Source: Caldilineaceae bacterium (GTDB lineage: Bacteria; Chloroflexota; Anaerolineae; Caldilineales; Caldilineaceae). Taken from it: a stretch of 40,949 nucleotides of DNA. Under the pieces are notes generated by a model. The model searched no databases. It was not told the origin of the DNA and was given only the letters and a program-made list of their open reading frames with translations. The position numbers and the translations under genes are program-made. Location: contig JAPKMW010000102.1 of NCBI GenBank assembly GCA_026645575.1, positions 1 through 40,949 of the forward strand, read 5' to 3'. Positions 17,281 through 27,400 of this stretch are shown here, piece by piece. Position 1 is the first letter of the stretch; every line of letters begins with the position of its first letter.

Positions 17281-18086
17281 AAGAAGCGATACGCGTCCTT
17301 TTGCATAGCGTGACATCGCCGGCGGCAGCACGCAATCTGTTGCGCGAGTACTTACAAGCGCGAATTCTAGAGTCGTTGCAACACGCAGGCGCCATGACCG
17401 CAATTGCTTTTCACGGCGGGACAGCATTACGCTTTCTCTATGGGATTCCACGCTACTCTGAGGATCTGGACTTCGCGCTTGAACAACAGCAGGAGGTATA
17501 TAATTTTCGCGGTTGGTTAGAGACGATTCGTCGTAATCTCACCGCAGAAGGCTATATGATTGATTTGAGGGTAAACGACCAAAAAGTTGTTCATAGCGCT
17601 TTTGTTCGTTTCCCAGGTTTATTACACGAAGTAGGGCTTTCGCCCCATGCAAGTGAGGTAATTGCGATCAAACTTGAAGTTGACACAAAGCCGCCACTCG
17701 GTGCTGGCTTGACCACAACACTTGTACGGCGTCATGTAACGTTGAACTTACATCACCATGATCGCGCTTCGCTGTTAGCCGGAAAGTTACACGCCATTTT
17801 GCAACGGTCTTACGTGAAGGGGCGAGATCTCTATGATCTCTTCTGGTATGTGAGCGATCCCCAATGGCCCAAGCCAAATCTGCTATGGCTGAACAATGCA
17901 TTACAACAGAGTGGTTGGACAGGTGAAGCCCTTACTGAGCAAAATTGGCAAAAGAGCGTAACTGATCGGCTGAATATAATCGAGTGGGAACGGGTGCTTG
18001 TCGATGTTGCCCCGTTTTTAGAACGGAGTTTTGAAATTCAACTACTTACCCGTGAAAACCTATTGGGGTTGCTTGTAAGGAAATAA
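17277..18086 (+). CDS. abiEii: AbiEii-type nucleotidyltransferase toxin
   Basis: The 269-residue protein has the AbiEii/MenT nucleotidyltransferase motifs: FHGGTALRF (G47-G48-T49), SEDLDF with metal-binding D63 and D65, IKLEVDTKPP (about 132-141), and KLHAILQR followed by VKGRDLYDL (K171, R184, D185, D188). Known relatives inactivate translation, for example by adding nucleotides to tRNA 3' ends, and give phage resistance or persistence. All catalytic residues look intact, so the toxin should be active. Its TAA ends one base before the ATG of the permease gene, whose ribosome site (AAGGA) lies inside the last toxin codons. The toxin and permease are therefore likely on one transcript. Confidence 0.87.
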   Translation: MKEAIRVLLHSVTSPAAARNLLREYLQARILESLQHAGAMTAIAFHGGTALRFLYGIPRYSEDLDFALEQQQEVYNFRGWLETIRRNLTAEGYMIDLRVNDQKVVHSAFVRFPGLLHEVGLSPHASEVIAIKLEVDTKPPLGAGLTTTLVRRHVTLNLHHHDRASLLAGKLHAILQRSYVKGRDLYDLFWYVSDPQWPKPNLLWLNNALQQSGWTGEALTEQNWQKSVTDRLNIIEWERVLVDVAPFLERSFEIQLLTRENLLGLLVRK

Positions 18087-18087
18087 T

Positions 18088-19026
18088 ATGGCTCTTTCCA
18101 CCACTTCTGCCCAACCATCAACCTGGCGTCGTCTCTCCACCACGCTTTACAACCGCCCGTGGCTGCTGCTGGCGCTGCTCCTAGGGCCGCCCCTGGTTTA
18201 CATGATCGTCGTCTATATCGGCGCGTTGGCGGCGTTGCTGGTGCAATCCTTTTTTCACCTGGATGGCTTTACCGGCCAGGTGGTGCGCCAAGTTAGCCTG
18301 ACCACCTATGGCGATCTCTTCACGGTGGCGCACATGAGCATCGTTTGGCGCACGGTGGTGATGGCGGCGGCGGTGACGATTGCCTGTGCGCTATTAGCCT
18401 TTCCACTGGCCTACTACAGTGTGCGCTACGCACCACCACGCTTGAAAGCGCTGCTCTATCTGGCCGTGCTGTTGCCGCTCTGGTCGTCCTATATTATTCG
18501 GGTTTACTCGTGGAAGTTGATTCTGGCCAAAGAGGGAATCATCACCTGGCTCTTCCAACGGCTGGGGTTGAGTGCCCTCTTGGATTGGGTCTTGAGTCTG
18601 CCGACCATTGGCGGGCCATCGCTCTCGGTTTCGGCGTTGGGGCTGTTTCTGGTCTTCACCTATATCTGGCTGCCCTATATGGTCTTGCCAATTGTGGCGG
18701 CGCTGGAACGGGTGCCCAAGTCGCTACTGGAAGCCTCCAGCGATCTCGGCGCGCGACCGGCGACGACGTTGCGCCATGTGATCCTGCCGCTGGCCTTTCC
18801 CGGCATTGTCGCCGGCTCAATCTTCACCTTTTCGCTGACCCTGGGCGATTATATTATTCCCTCGGTCATCGGCAACTCGAACCCTTTTATCGGTATGGCG
18901 GTCTATAGCTACCAGGGGACATCGGGCAACATTCCGCTGGCCGCCGCCTTTACCATCCTGCCATTGTTGATCATGGGCGCCTATCTCTTGCTGGCGCGTA
19001 GAACGGGAGCTTTCGATGCGCTTTAA
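18088..19026 (+). CDS. Polyamine ABC transporter permease (PotB/YdcU-like)
   Basis: A 312-residue inner-membrane protein with six predicted membrane helices. The cytoplasmic EAA loop reads [20 protein letters not shown] (about 212-231), the site that docks on the ATPase. It forms the translocation pore with the next gene product, fed by the lipoprotein. It starts one base after abiEii, using AAGGA within that gene. It is separated from its ATPase gene by 1.55 kb of toxin-antitoxin DNA, which is unusual for this operon type. It overlaps the second permease gene by 11 bases. Confidence 0.92.
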   Translation: MALSTTSAQPSTWRRLSTTLYNRPWLLLALLLGPPLVYMIVVYIGALAALLVQSFFHLDGFTGQVVRQVSLTTYGDLFTVAHMSIVWRTVVMAAAVTIACALLAFPLAYYSVRYAPPRLKALLYLAVLLPLWSSYIIRVYSWKLILAKEGIITWLFQRLGLSALLDWVLSLPTIGGPSLSVSALGLFLVFTYIWLPYMVLPIVAALERVPKSLLEASSDLGARPATTLRHVILPLAFPGIVAGSIFTFSLTLGDYIIPSVIGNSNPFIGMAVYSYQGTSGNIPLAAAFTILPLLIMGAYLLLARRTGAFDAL

Positions 19027-19825
19027 ATCAACCACCCAACGGGCGCCGCTGAGCGTCACTTTGCTGGCGCTGGCGGTGCTGCTCTTTCTACACATCCCCT
19101 TTTTCATTGTGATGCTCTATGCCTTTACCACCGATGAGGCCGCCTTTACCTTCCCACCGCCGGGGTTGACCACCAAATGGTTTGGCGTGGCTTGGGAACG
19201 GCCTGATTTGTGGGAAGCGCTCTGGCTCTCGGTGCGGGTGGCAGCGTTGGCGACGCTGGTGGCGTTAGTGTTAGGCACCCTGGCGGCAGCAGCGGTCTGG
19301 CGCAGTCGCTTTTTTGGCCGCGAGGCAGTTTCGTTTTTGTTAATCCTGCCCTTGGCCCTCCCCGGTATTGTTACGGGCATTGCCCTGCGCTCGTCCATGG
19401 GGCTGCTCGATTTCAAATTCAGCTTTTGGACGATCCTGATCGGTCATGCCACCTTTTGTGTGGTGGTGGTCTATAACAATGTGCTGGCCCGTTTTCGCCG
19501 CACCGGTCGTAGCCTCACTGAGGCGTCCATGGATCTGGGCGCCGACGGTTTTCAGACCTTCCGTTATGTCATCCTACCCAACATCGGCACGGCGCTGCTA
19601 GCCGGCGGCATGTTGGCCTTTGCCCTCTCCTTTGACGAAGTGATCGTCACCACCTTCACCGCTGGTCAACAGGCCACGCTGCCGATCTGGATCTTCAGTC
19701 AACTCACCCGCCCGCGCGACCGTCCCGTGACGAATGTGGTCGCTTTCCTGGTAGTGGCTATCACCGCGATTCCGATCTTGTATGCTCACTATTTGACGCG
19801 ACGGGCCGAGGAGCAAGGCGCGTAA
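19016..19825 (+). CDS. Polyamine ABC transporter permease (PotC/YdcV-like)
   Basis: A 269-residue six-helix membrane protein with the EAA loop [20 protein letters not shown]. The C-terminal [12 protein letters not shown] segment is highly typical of PotC/YdcV. GGAG lies six bases before the ATG, inside the end of the first permease gene. It is the last gene of the operon; a large imperfect hairpin follows at 19840-19988 and no T-rich terminator is evident. Confidence 0.92.
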   Translation: MRFKSTTQRAPLSVTLLALAVLLFLHIPFFIVMLYAFTTDEAAFTFPPPGLTTKWFGVAWERPDLWEALWLSVRVAALATLVALVLGTLAAAAVWRSRFFGREAVSFLLILPLALPGIVTGIALRSSMGLLDFKFSFWTILIGHATFCVVVVYNNVLARFRRTGRSLTEASMDLGADGFQTFRYVILPNIGTALLAGGMLAFALSFDEVIVTTFTAGQQATLPIWIFSQLTRPRDRPVTNVVAFLVVAITAIPILYAHYLTRRAEEQGA

Positions 19826-19839
19826 GGTCATGATCCCAG

Positions 19840-19988
19840 CACTACAACGGATGAGGGCGGGAACGGATTGATTTGCTGCCGAACAAAAATCGATGAAAGG
19901 CAAAGGCATCAGGAAGGATTTTTACCAAATATTTCAGGTGCAACTGCCATAACGGACATATCCGTTCCCCCCTTCATCCGCTGTAGTG
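19840..19988. repeat. 29-bp imperfect inverted repeat enclosing about 90 bp, MITE-like
   Basis: Arms 19840-19868 and 19960-19988 match at 26 of 29 positions. They fill the gap between the convergent permease and ParA-like genes. No ORF is inside. It is unrelated in sequence to the GTCCGTGAC palindromes. Confidence 0.7.
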
Positions 19989-19994
19989 TTATCC

Positions 19995-20750
19995 TTACCC
20001 CACAAGGCGCGCTGCCACCTCTTTATATAAAGCCGTCAACGGATGATCGGGATAGTGCAGCGTAAAGAGACCACTGCTGGCCAGGCTCATCATTTCATCG
20101 CTGTGGGGCAGGACAGCGGCCACCTCGCAGTTGTAGGTCTGTTCCACTCGCGCTTTGACATCGGCGCTCACCAACGAAGCAGGCGTCTTGTTGACCACCA
20201 GGAACATCTGCGGCACATCCAGTGACCGCGCCACCTCCACCGTGACGCCGGTGCCTTCATAGTCCTGCTGGTCGGGACGCATGAGGATAATCAGGGCATA
20301 GGAGATGGCAATGGAGAAGAGCGTCTCCTCATTCAGCCCCGGATGGGTGTCGATGAGCAGGAAGTCAAGATCGAGCGCCTTGATCAAGTTACGGAAGCCC
20401 TCGGTGAGCAACCCCACATCATAGCCCTCGCGCAGCACATTGACGATCTCATCTGCCTGGATGCTGGAGGGGATGAGATAGAGCCGCCCTGGCCCATCAC
20501 CCAGCACCGCTGCGCTCACATCATGGGCCGCCTCTTCAATGGTGCAGCGCCCCCATAGGTAATCGTTCAGGGAATGGGCAATCGCTGCGCCGGTCAACTG
20601 GAAGAGGACATGAATGCCGGGCGACTGAATATCGGTGTCGATCACCCCCACTCGTTTGCCACTAGCCGCCAGCAGCGCCGCCAAGTTAGCCGTTGTATTA
20701 GATTTGCCGGTGCCGCCGCGAAATGAGTGAATCGAGATGATTTTTGACAT
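19995..20750 (-). CDS. ParA/MinD-family ATPase
   Basis: The 251-residue SIMIBI-class ATPase has a deviant Walker A, RGGTGKSNTT (11-20), in which the signature lysine at the first position is Arg11. The switch I region is VIDTDIQSPG (D38, D40) and Walker B is FLLIDTHPG. Such ATPases form dimers on DNA or membrane and position plasmids, carboxysomes or chemoreceptor arrays. No amphipathic MinD-type membrane tail is evident at the C-terminus (EVAARLVG). AAGGAG precedes the ATG by five bases. It is last in the kinase/response-regulator cluster, 135 bases after the regulator at 20886. A partner role with that regulator is inferred. Confidence 0.85.
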   Translation of the reverse strand: MSKIISIHSFRGGTGKSNTTANLAALLAASGKRVGVIDTDIQSPGIHVLFQLTGAAIAHSLNDYLWGRCTIEEAAHDVSAAVLGDGPGRLYLIPSSIQADEIVNVLREGYDVGLLTEGFRNLIKALDLDFLLIDTHPGLNEETLFSIAISYALIILMRPDQQDYEGTGVTVEVARSLDVPQMFLVVNKTPASLVSADVKARVEQTYNCEVAAVLPHSDEMMSLASSGLFTLHYPDHPLTALYKEVAARLVG

Positions 20751-20818
20751 AAATTCTCCTTACTTTGCGCTCTTCGCGCCGTTGCGGTAAATCTTTACGC
20801 TTTGTAACCACGAAGACC

Positions 20819-20875
20819 GCTCCTAGCCGGTCCGTGACCGGCGGATGGGGCGCCGGTCACGGACCGGCTAGGAGC
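20819..20875. repeat. 25-bp perfect inverted repeat, REP-like hairpin
   Basis: Arms 20819-20843 and 20851-20875 are exact reverse complements with a seven-base loop (GATGGGG). The arm core GGTC-CGT-GACC is as in 3601-3646. It lies between the regulator stop and the ParA gene and would fold in their common transcript. Confidence 0.88.
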
Positions 20876-20885
20876 TTAGTAATTA

Positions 20886-21590
20886 CTATTCTTCGACGAT
20901 GGTGCGCAGATCATTCGCTTTGTCGCGCAATTGTTTGAAATAATCGGTGCCGGTGATTTTGCTCACCTGTTGGGTCTGGCGCGCTTTGTCCACTTCGATG
21001 CGCAACTCCTGCACCTGTTGCTTTAACTGTTGTTCGCGCCGGAGAAATTCGCCGGCCATCCGTTGGAAGAGGCGGGTCAACTGGCCCAGCGCATCCGTGC
21101 GGGCTGCGACATCGGTGAGCGTTGACGGGTCAAAGGCGTCCGCTTCAATCGCGACGGCGGCTGCGGTCAGGCGATCCACCTGGCGCAGATAGTCGATCTC
21201 CTGGTCGCGCAACCGCTTTTTCGTCAGCCCAGCTTCCAAACGGGCGCGCAAGAGCACCTCGTTAAAAGGCTTGGGGAGATAGTCTTCCGCCCCCAGTTTG
21301 ATTCCCTTGACCACACTGTTCAGATCGGTCATGGCGGAGATGATAATCACCGGAATGTCGCGCCAGGTGGTGTCCGCCTTTAAGTGGCTCAAGACTTGAA
21401 AACCATCCATCTCCGGCATCATAATATCAAGCAGAATCAGATCAGGGTCCTCTGCTGCCACCTGCGCCAACGCCTGCCGGCCATTGGCTGCGCTGACCGT
21501 TGTATAGCCCAAGTCGTCGAGTTCCTGTTCCAGGGTGTCTACATTGAAGGGTTCGTCATCGACGATCAGGATTTTGGGTGGTTGATGCAT
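20886..21590 (-). CDS. Response regulator with C-terminal coiled-coil tail
   Basis: The 234-residue protein has an N-terminal receiver domain with acidic pair D11-D12, phosphoacceptor D55 (LILLDIMMP), S85 and K107 (LPKPF). The rest is helical: a segment of about 115-160, then a heptad-like coiled coil (RREQQLKQQVQELRIEVDKA) and a short tail reading ITGTDYFKQLRDKANDLR. There is no DNA-binding or enzymatic output domain, so output is probably by protein contact. The ATG at 21590 is preferred (GGGGG eight bases upstream, ten bases after the preceding regulator stop) over a frame starting at 21701. The following gene is a ParA ATPase, making this a candidate adaptor for it. Confidence 0.87.
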   Translation of the reverse strand: MHQPPKILIVDDEPFNVDTLEQELDDLGYTTVSAANGRQALAQVAAEDPDLILLDIMMPEMDGFQVLSHLKADTTWRDIPVIIISAMTDLNSVVKGIKLGAEDYLPKPFNEVLLRARLEAGLTKKRLRDQEIDYLRQVDRLTAAAVAIEADAFDPSTLTDVAARTDALGQLTRLFQRMAGEFLRREQQLKQQVQELRIEVDKARQTQQVSKITGTDYFKQLRDKANDLRTIVEE

Positions 21591-21600
21591 TGGCGCCCCC

Positions 21601-21963
21601 TTATTGACCCAACCAATGGGCCAGCTTGGCAAACAAGAGTTCCTCATCCAACGGCTTGGTGAGATAGTCGTTGCAACCTGCGTCATAGGCCTTTTCTGCA
21701 TCCCCGGTCATGGCGTGCGCAGTCAAGGCAATGATCGGAATGTGACCTAGCGCAGGGTCGGCTTTGATCGTGCGCGTGGCTGTGTAGCCATCCATCACCG
21801 GCAGCGAGATGTCCATCAGGATCAAGTCGGGGCGCACTTCCGTTGCTTTGGCAACGCCCACGGCCCCATTCCCGGCGGTGACCAACGTATAGTCATCTTC
21901 CAAGAGTTGGGTTAATAATTCTACATTCATTTCCACATCTTCGACAATTAAAATGGTTTTCAT
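21601..21963 (-). CDS. Single-domain CheY/DivK-like response regulator
   Basis: The 120-residue receiver domain is complete: acidic E8/D9, phosphoacceptor D51 (LILMDISLP), T81 and K103 (LTKPLD). The style is close to receivers paired with hybrid kinases. It has no output domain, so it probably works as a phosphate shuttle or allosteric protein. Its ATG overlaps the kinase stop by one base (TAATG), so it is translationally coupled to that kinase, its likely phosphodonor. Confidence 0.92.
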   Translation of the reverse strand: MKTILIVEDVEMNVELLTQLLEDDYTLVTAGNGAVGVAKATEVRPDLILMDISLPVMDGYTATRTIKADPALGHIPIIALTAHAMTGDAEKAYDAGCNDYLTKPLDEELLFAKLAHWLGQ

Positions 21964-24359
21964 TACAGTTCCTTCCTGCCATTCGTGGTCGACGACTGTA
22001 AGGTTGATGTTGGCAAGCGCTCTACTGACAAATTTTGCGTTGACAAGGGCAACTGCAAGGTAAACGTAGAGCCGACGCCTGGCGTGCTACTTACCGTCAG
22101 GTCGCCGCCCAGCAGCCGCGCCAACTTACGACTGATCGCCAACCCCAAACCCGTTCCCCCATACTGACGCGTCGTGCTGCTATCCGCCTGCTGAAATTCG
22201 CCAAAGAGCCGGCTCATGGCTTCGGGGGGGATGCCGATGCCGGTGTCAGTGACGGCGATGACAAGATGACAAGATGAGGGGGTGACAGGGTGAGGGGGTG
22301 ACTCGGTGACAGGGTGAGGGGGTGACAGGGTGAGGGGGTGACTCGGTGACTCGGTGACTGAGCTTGTCGAAGTCACGTCATCTGTCACCTTGTCATCTGT
22401 CACCTTGTCACCTAGCAGACTGGCGCTCACCACAACCGCGCCAGCGTGGGTAAATTTAGCGGCGTTGCTGAGCAGATTGAGCAGGATTTGGCGCAGTTTG
22501 TCCTGGTCGGTATGGAGTGGCGGCAGATTGGGGGCGACCGCTGTCGTCAGTTGCACACCGGGGCGGAGCAGGGGTTGGGTGGTGGTCGTGCAAAGTTGGA
22601 TCAGATTGATGGGGTCGAAAGTGCTAGCCTGCACATCCATGCGCCCAGCTTCGATCTTGGCAATATCAAGAATGGTGTTGATCAAGCCCAACAGATGTTC
22701 GGCGCTGACCAGCACTTTGTCCAGATTCGCGACCTGTTTCTCCGGCAACGCACCGTCTGCCTTGCGGCGCACAATACGGGTAAAGCCGATGATAGCGTTC
22801 AGAGGTGTGCGCAACTCGTGGCTCATGTTGGCAAGAAAGGCGCTCTTGGCCTGGTTCGCCGCTTCGGCAGCGCGGCGGGCGCGTTGCAGTTCGCTGATGT
22901 CGTGATAGATCAGAAAGTAACCAAGATGGACGCCATCCTGTACAATTGGCACGCCCAATCCTTCCACATCGACCAGCGTGCCATCTTTGCGGTTGCGTTG
23001 GGCGATGATCCGCCCCACCTGCTCGTATTGGGCCAACTCTTGCGAATGGGTCAGCGCATCCTGGCGGACCAATTCGTCGTGGGCGATCAGGTCGTCGATG
23101 TTTTCACCCAACACTTCAGCCTCCCGGTAGCCAAAGAGCCGCTCGGCGGAGGCGTTCCAGGAGACAATGCGATAGCTGCGATCAATCGTCACCACAGCAG
23201 CAGGGCTATTGTGTAACAGGGCTTCAAAGTACCGCTTTTCCCGTTGCACTGCGGCGTAGAGGCGGGCAATATCCGCCGCTTGCTGCCGATTGGCTTCTTC
23301 GCTGGTGCGCAACGCTTGCTCGGTGCGCACTCGTTCGCTAATGTCACGCAGGACAATCAAGCGGCCGGAGAAGTGTCCCTGTGGATCTGTGAGGGGAGAG
23401 ATGCGCAGATCAAAGTGGCGATCTCCTTCCGGTTGGGCCAGCACAATCTCTTCATGAACTTGAGTCAAATCGCGATAGCGCTGCGCCACCTGCGCCCAGG
23501 GGTGAAAGATAACGGTGGCCGGCTGACCAAGGATGGCGGTGGTCGGTTGGCCCAGAATGGCGCGTGCGGCTGGATTCACATCGACGACCCGATTCTGCTC
23601 GTCCAGCACGATGACGCCATCGCTCATACTTTCGATGATCGCGTCACGCGCCACCGGCACAATGGTCAACATGCGGTAACGAAAGAGACCCCAGCCCATC
23701 AAGCCGCCGGTGACATTAAAGGTAAAGGGCGTAAAATCGATGCCGGGGAGCGGCAGCAGATCAAACTCAGTCACCACATTCGCCAGCAGAGGCACCAACG
23801 CGGCTAGGAGCAGCAGCGCCGCCTGACCACGGAAAGGCTGCTTCCAGCGAATCGTGGCTTGAAGTAACAACGCCAGACCAATCAAGATCAAGCCATAGTT
23901 GTAAAAAACAACGACAAACCGGGCCATCCCGTCTTGATGCTCGGCAAGCAGAAAAGGGCCGCTTTGAATGATACGGCTGGTGATTCGGTAGAGCAGGTGC
24001 CAGTCGTTCGTATAAGAGAGGAACGTACAGACAGTGGGCAGCACCGAGAGCAGAAGAATTTGGCGCGGCGTGAAACGCTGGAGCCGATTGGTATAGACCG
24101 CAGTAAAGGCAAACCAACTTACCCCCACCATGTTGGAAATCGTCAACACAATATTCGTCCAGACGAGTTTACTCCCTAGATCCGGGCTGATCAATAAGAA
24201 GAAATAGGTCAGCGTCCAGCCAGCGGCGGTTGCCATCATGGCGACATAGGCCCAGGCCCAGGGCGCGGTGGTATGGCGCCAGGCATAGTAGGCCAGCCAG
24301 GCCGAGGAAAGACCGGCGATGAATAATAAAAGAAGTACACTGTAATATTGCCAGAGCAT
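21963..24359 (-). CDS. Membrane sensor histidine kinase, 7TM-PAS-PAS-HisKA-HATPase
   Basis: In the 798-residue kinase, residues 1 to about 225 form seven predicted membrane helices of the N-terminal 7TM histidine-kinase sensor type. Two PAS domains follow (about 235-350 and 380-495), then HisKA with H514 ([19 protein letters not shown]). The ATP-binding domain has DTGIGIPP and [19 protein letters not shown] low-complexity insert (about 650-700) encoded by GTGAC/GTCAC repeats separates two strands of the ATP-binding domain. The kinase is not a hybrid; its receiver is the overlapping downstream gene. It is a close paralogue of the upstream hybrid kinase from the HisKA domain on. No clear Shine-Dalgarno precedes the start. 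Confidence 0.92.
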   Translation of the reverse strand: MLWQYYSVLLLLFIAGLSSAWLAYYAWRHTTAPWAWAYVAMMATAAGWTLTYFFLLISPDLGSKLVWTNIVLTISNMVGVSWFAFTAVYTNRLQRFTPRQILLLSVLPTVCTFLSYTNDWHLLYRITSRIIQSGPFLLAEHQDGMARFVVVFYNYGLILIGLALLLQATIRWKQPFRGQAALLLLAALVPLLANVVTEFDLLPLPGIDFTPFTFNVTGGLMGWGLFRYRMLTIVPVARDAIIESMSDGVIVLDEQNRVVDVNPAARAILGQPTTAILGQPATVIFHPWAQVAQRYRDLTQVHEEIVLAQPEGDRHFDLRISPLTDPQGHFSGRLIVLRDISERVRTEQALRTSEEANRQQAADIARLYAAVQREKRYFEALLHNSPAAVVTIDRSYRIVSWNASAERLFGYREAEVLGENIDDLIAHDELVRQDALTHSQELAQYEQVGRIIAQRNRKDGTLVDVEGLGVPIVQDGVHLGYFLIYHDISELQRARRAAEAANQAKSAFLANMSHELRTPLNAIIGFTRIVRRKADGALPEKQVANLDKVLVSAEHLLGLINTILDIAKIEAGRMDVQASTFDPINLIQLCTTTTQPLLRPGVQLTTAVAPNLPPLHTDQDKLRQILLNLLSNAAKFTHAGAVVVSASLLGDKVTDDKVTDDVTSTSSVTESPSHPLTLSPPHPVTESPPHPVTPSSCHLVIAVTDTGIGIPPEAMSRLFGEFQQADSSTTRQYGGTGLGLAISRKLARLLGGDLTVSSTPGVGSTFTLQLPLSTQNLSVERLPTSTLQSSTTNGRKEL
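22257..22412. repeat. In-frame GTGAC/GTCAC minisatellite within the 7TM kinase gene
   Basis: Repeats of GGTGACNN/GGTGAGGG type (about 22257-22360) are followed by oppositely oriented GTCACCTT/GTCATCT repeats (22373-22412), so the two halves are inverted. The tract stays in frame and encodes Asp/Lys/Val/Thr and Ser/Pro/His-rich peptide between ATP-domain strands. Confidence 0.85.
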
Positions 24360-24412
24360 AGATTCAGGCTCGTTACGCTTTCATTTGCTCTACCCACGAA
24401 ACCCCCTCCTAC

Positions 24413-24434
24413 CCTCCCCCAAAACTGGGGGAGG
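24413..24434. repeat. 9-bp hairpin in the gap between the two kinase genes
   Basis: CCTCCCCCA (24413-24421) pairs with TGGGGGAGG (24426-24434) around AAAC. It lies in the 133-base gap and may attenuate transcription from the hybrid kinase into the 7TM kinase. A second weak stem (TCCCTC/GAGGGA type) is nearby at 24454-24474. Confidence 0.6.
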
Positions 24435-24492
24435 AACCGTTATGTGCGCAACAGTTCCCTCTTTGCAGGGAGGGATAAGAAGGGGTGGACAG

Positions 24493-27400
24493 CTATGTGG
24501 TTCCATCCAACAACTGGCGGAGATCGTGCAACAGGCTCTCCTGCGCCAATCCTTGTTTCTGCACCACCTGGGCTACCCGTTCATGGAGCCAGGCTTGCTC
24601 GTCGGCGGTCAGCAATTTGGCCGTCAGCACAATAATGGGAATTTGGCGATTGCGCAACTGCTCGATGACGCCAAAGCCGTCGAGGCGGGGCATCATCAAG
24701 TCAAGCAGAATCACGTCCGGCGGCTGACGTTCGACCGCCGCCAGCGCCGCCAGACCGTCGGTTGCTACGTCAAGGGCATAGTTACTCTCCCCCAACAGTT
24801 GGCGCACCAGATCGATCACCTGATTGTCATCATCCACCACCAGCACTCGTTTGCCCTGGCTATGCCCATTCCGGTGTGCCAGCCGGTTGAGGACCGTCAA
24901 CACCGCCTGCCGATCCAACGGCTTGACCAGATAATCCGCCGCGCCCAGTTGATAGCCCAGCGCCTTCTTATCGACAATCGTCAACAAGATCACAGGAATA
25001 TGGCGCGTAGCCGGATCACTCTTCAGTTCATGCAGCACCTGCCAACCATCCTTGCGCGGCATCATCACATCCAGCGTAATGGCAAAGGGTTGTAGCGCCT
25101 TGGCCTGTTGCACCCCCTCCTCGCCACTGCGCACCCCGACCACCTGATAGCCCGCCTCGCTCAGATTCTCGCGCAGGAGATAGAGAACATCAGGATCATC
25201 GTCGATGGCTAGGAGGAGGCGCTGATCGGGTGACAAGGTGACTGGGTGACTGGGTGACTGGGTGACTGGGTGATCCGCCGATGTCTTGTCACTTGTCATC
25301 TTGTCGCTTGTCACCTTGTCACTTGTCACCTTGTCACTTGTCACCTTGTCACTTGTCACCTTGTCACTTGTCACCTTGTCACCTTGTCCGGTTTCACCCT
25401 CCGTCCGGAGCGGCAAGGTCAGGGTAAAGGTAGAGCCAACCCCAGGTGTGCTGGTGGCGGTCAAGTCGCCGCCAAGCAAACGGGCCAACTTGCGGCTGAT
25501 CGCCAAGCCCAAGCCTGTCCCCCCATACTGGCGCGTCGTGCTGCTGTCGGCCTGCTGGAACTCGCCAAAGAGCCGGCTCATGGCTTCTTCCGTAATGCCG
25601 ATGCCGGTGTCAGCAACGGAGATGACAAGGTGAGAAGAGGAGGGGGTGACAAGGTGAGGGGGTGACTGGGTGATGACAGCGTCCGTCACCTTGTCACTAG
25701 TCACCTTGTCACTAGTCACCTTGTCACTAGTCACCTTGTCACTAGTCACCTTGTCACCCTCAAGGCCAGCTCGCACCACAATCTGCCCTTCGTGAGTGAA
25801 CTTGGCGGCGTTACTCAGCAGGTTGAGCAGAATCTGTTTGATTTTGTCCTGATCCGAGTGGATCAAGGGGAGGTTGGCGGCAAAGTCACTGGCCAGTTTG
25901 ACCGTCGGCTTGACCAGCGGTTGGGCGGTCGTCGTGCAGAGATTGATCAGGTTGTCCATGGCAAAGGTCGTCGCCTGGACATCCATACGCCCAGCTTCGA
26001 TCTTGGCAATATCCAGAATGGTGTTGATCAGGTGCAACAGATGGTCGGCGCTGGTTAAGACCTTGTCGAGATTTTCTACTTGCTTTTCGGGTAGAGCGCC
26101 GTCGGCTTTGCGGCGCACAATGCGGGTAAAGCCAATGATGGCATTGAGGGGGGTGCGCAACTCGTGGCTCATGTTGGCGAGGAAGGCGCTTTTGGCCTGG
26201 TTCGCCGCTTCGGCAGCCTCTTTGGCTTCTTGTAACTCTTCCTGATGTCGCCGCCGCTCGGTAATGTCCAGAAACGCAGCGAGGATCGCCGGCTCGCCTT
26301 GATAGCGCATCATTTGCAGCGAGAGGGACATCCAAATGGGCGGGCGATTGGCGGGCTTGAGTTGCAACTCAAAATCGTTAAGATAGCCTTGCTGCCGTAG
26401 ACGTGCGATCATCTGGGAACGAACATTGGGGTCATAGTAGAAATCGGTGGCCGGACGGTTGACCATCTCCGCAATCGGATAGCCCAACAAGTGGCTCATA
26501 TGTTGATTGACATAAAGGATTGCACCATCCCCTTGTCGCGTGATGGTCATCGGCAACGGGCTGGCTTCGACAATGGCGCGGAAGCGTTTTTCGGCTTCGC
26601 TGGCCTCCTGTTCCGCCTGCTTACGCGCCGTAATATCGCGCACAAAGGCGCAAAAGGTGATGCTATCATCCAGCAGCACAGGGGTGATCGCCAGTTCGAC
26701 TGGAAATTCATGGCCTTCGCGGTGCAGCGCCACAATTTCAATGCGCTGGTTGAGTATCGGGCCGGCGCCGGTCGCCAGGAAGTGACGCAACCCTTGTTCA
26801 TGGGCTTCGCGGTAGCGTTCCGGGATAATGGTTGCGGATAAGCATTGTCCCACAATTTCGGTAGCGGACCAGCCAAAGGCTGCTTGCCCCTGTTGGCTCC
26901 AACTGGTGACCAGGCCATTACTATCCATCGTGATGATCGTGTCGAGCGCACTGTCGAGGATTGCCCGCAGTTGCGCTTCGTTCTGGGCCAGTTCATGGGT
27001 GCGTTCGGCCACCTTGGCTTCCAGCAAACGTTCGGATTGTTGTAATTCACTGTTCGCCGCTTGCAGATTCGCCAGCGTGTCACTCAGCTGGCGACTATAT
27101 TGCCATAATTGCAACAAGGTGAGGGCGATAAAGACCGACGCCAGCACAAAATTGATCACGAGGATCACGAAGGGCGACACATAGCTGGTGGCGCCAAATT
27201 GCTCCGGCAGCAAGGACAACAAGCCGGCGCCAATCCCCACGATCACCGTCACCGTCATAAAGCGCGCCAACAAACGATGATCCATATATGGCACCGCCAG
27301 CGCCACCGGCCAGATCGCCAGTGCGACAATGCCGGCAAAGAGTTGCGGCACCAGATAGAGGACAAAGAGCAAAATGCCCCAGATCCCCACGGCAAAGGCG

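Noticed and set aside
22446..23216. 256-codon plus-strand open frame
   Set aside because: Antisense to the HisKA/PAS region of the 7TM kinase, which is clearly coding.
25231..25390. Possible CRISPR array
   Set aside because: Units are 8 or 15 bases, contiguous without spacers and in frame with the kinase; this is a minisatellite.
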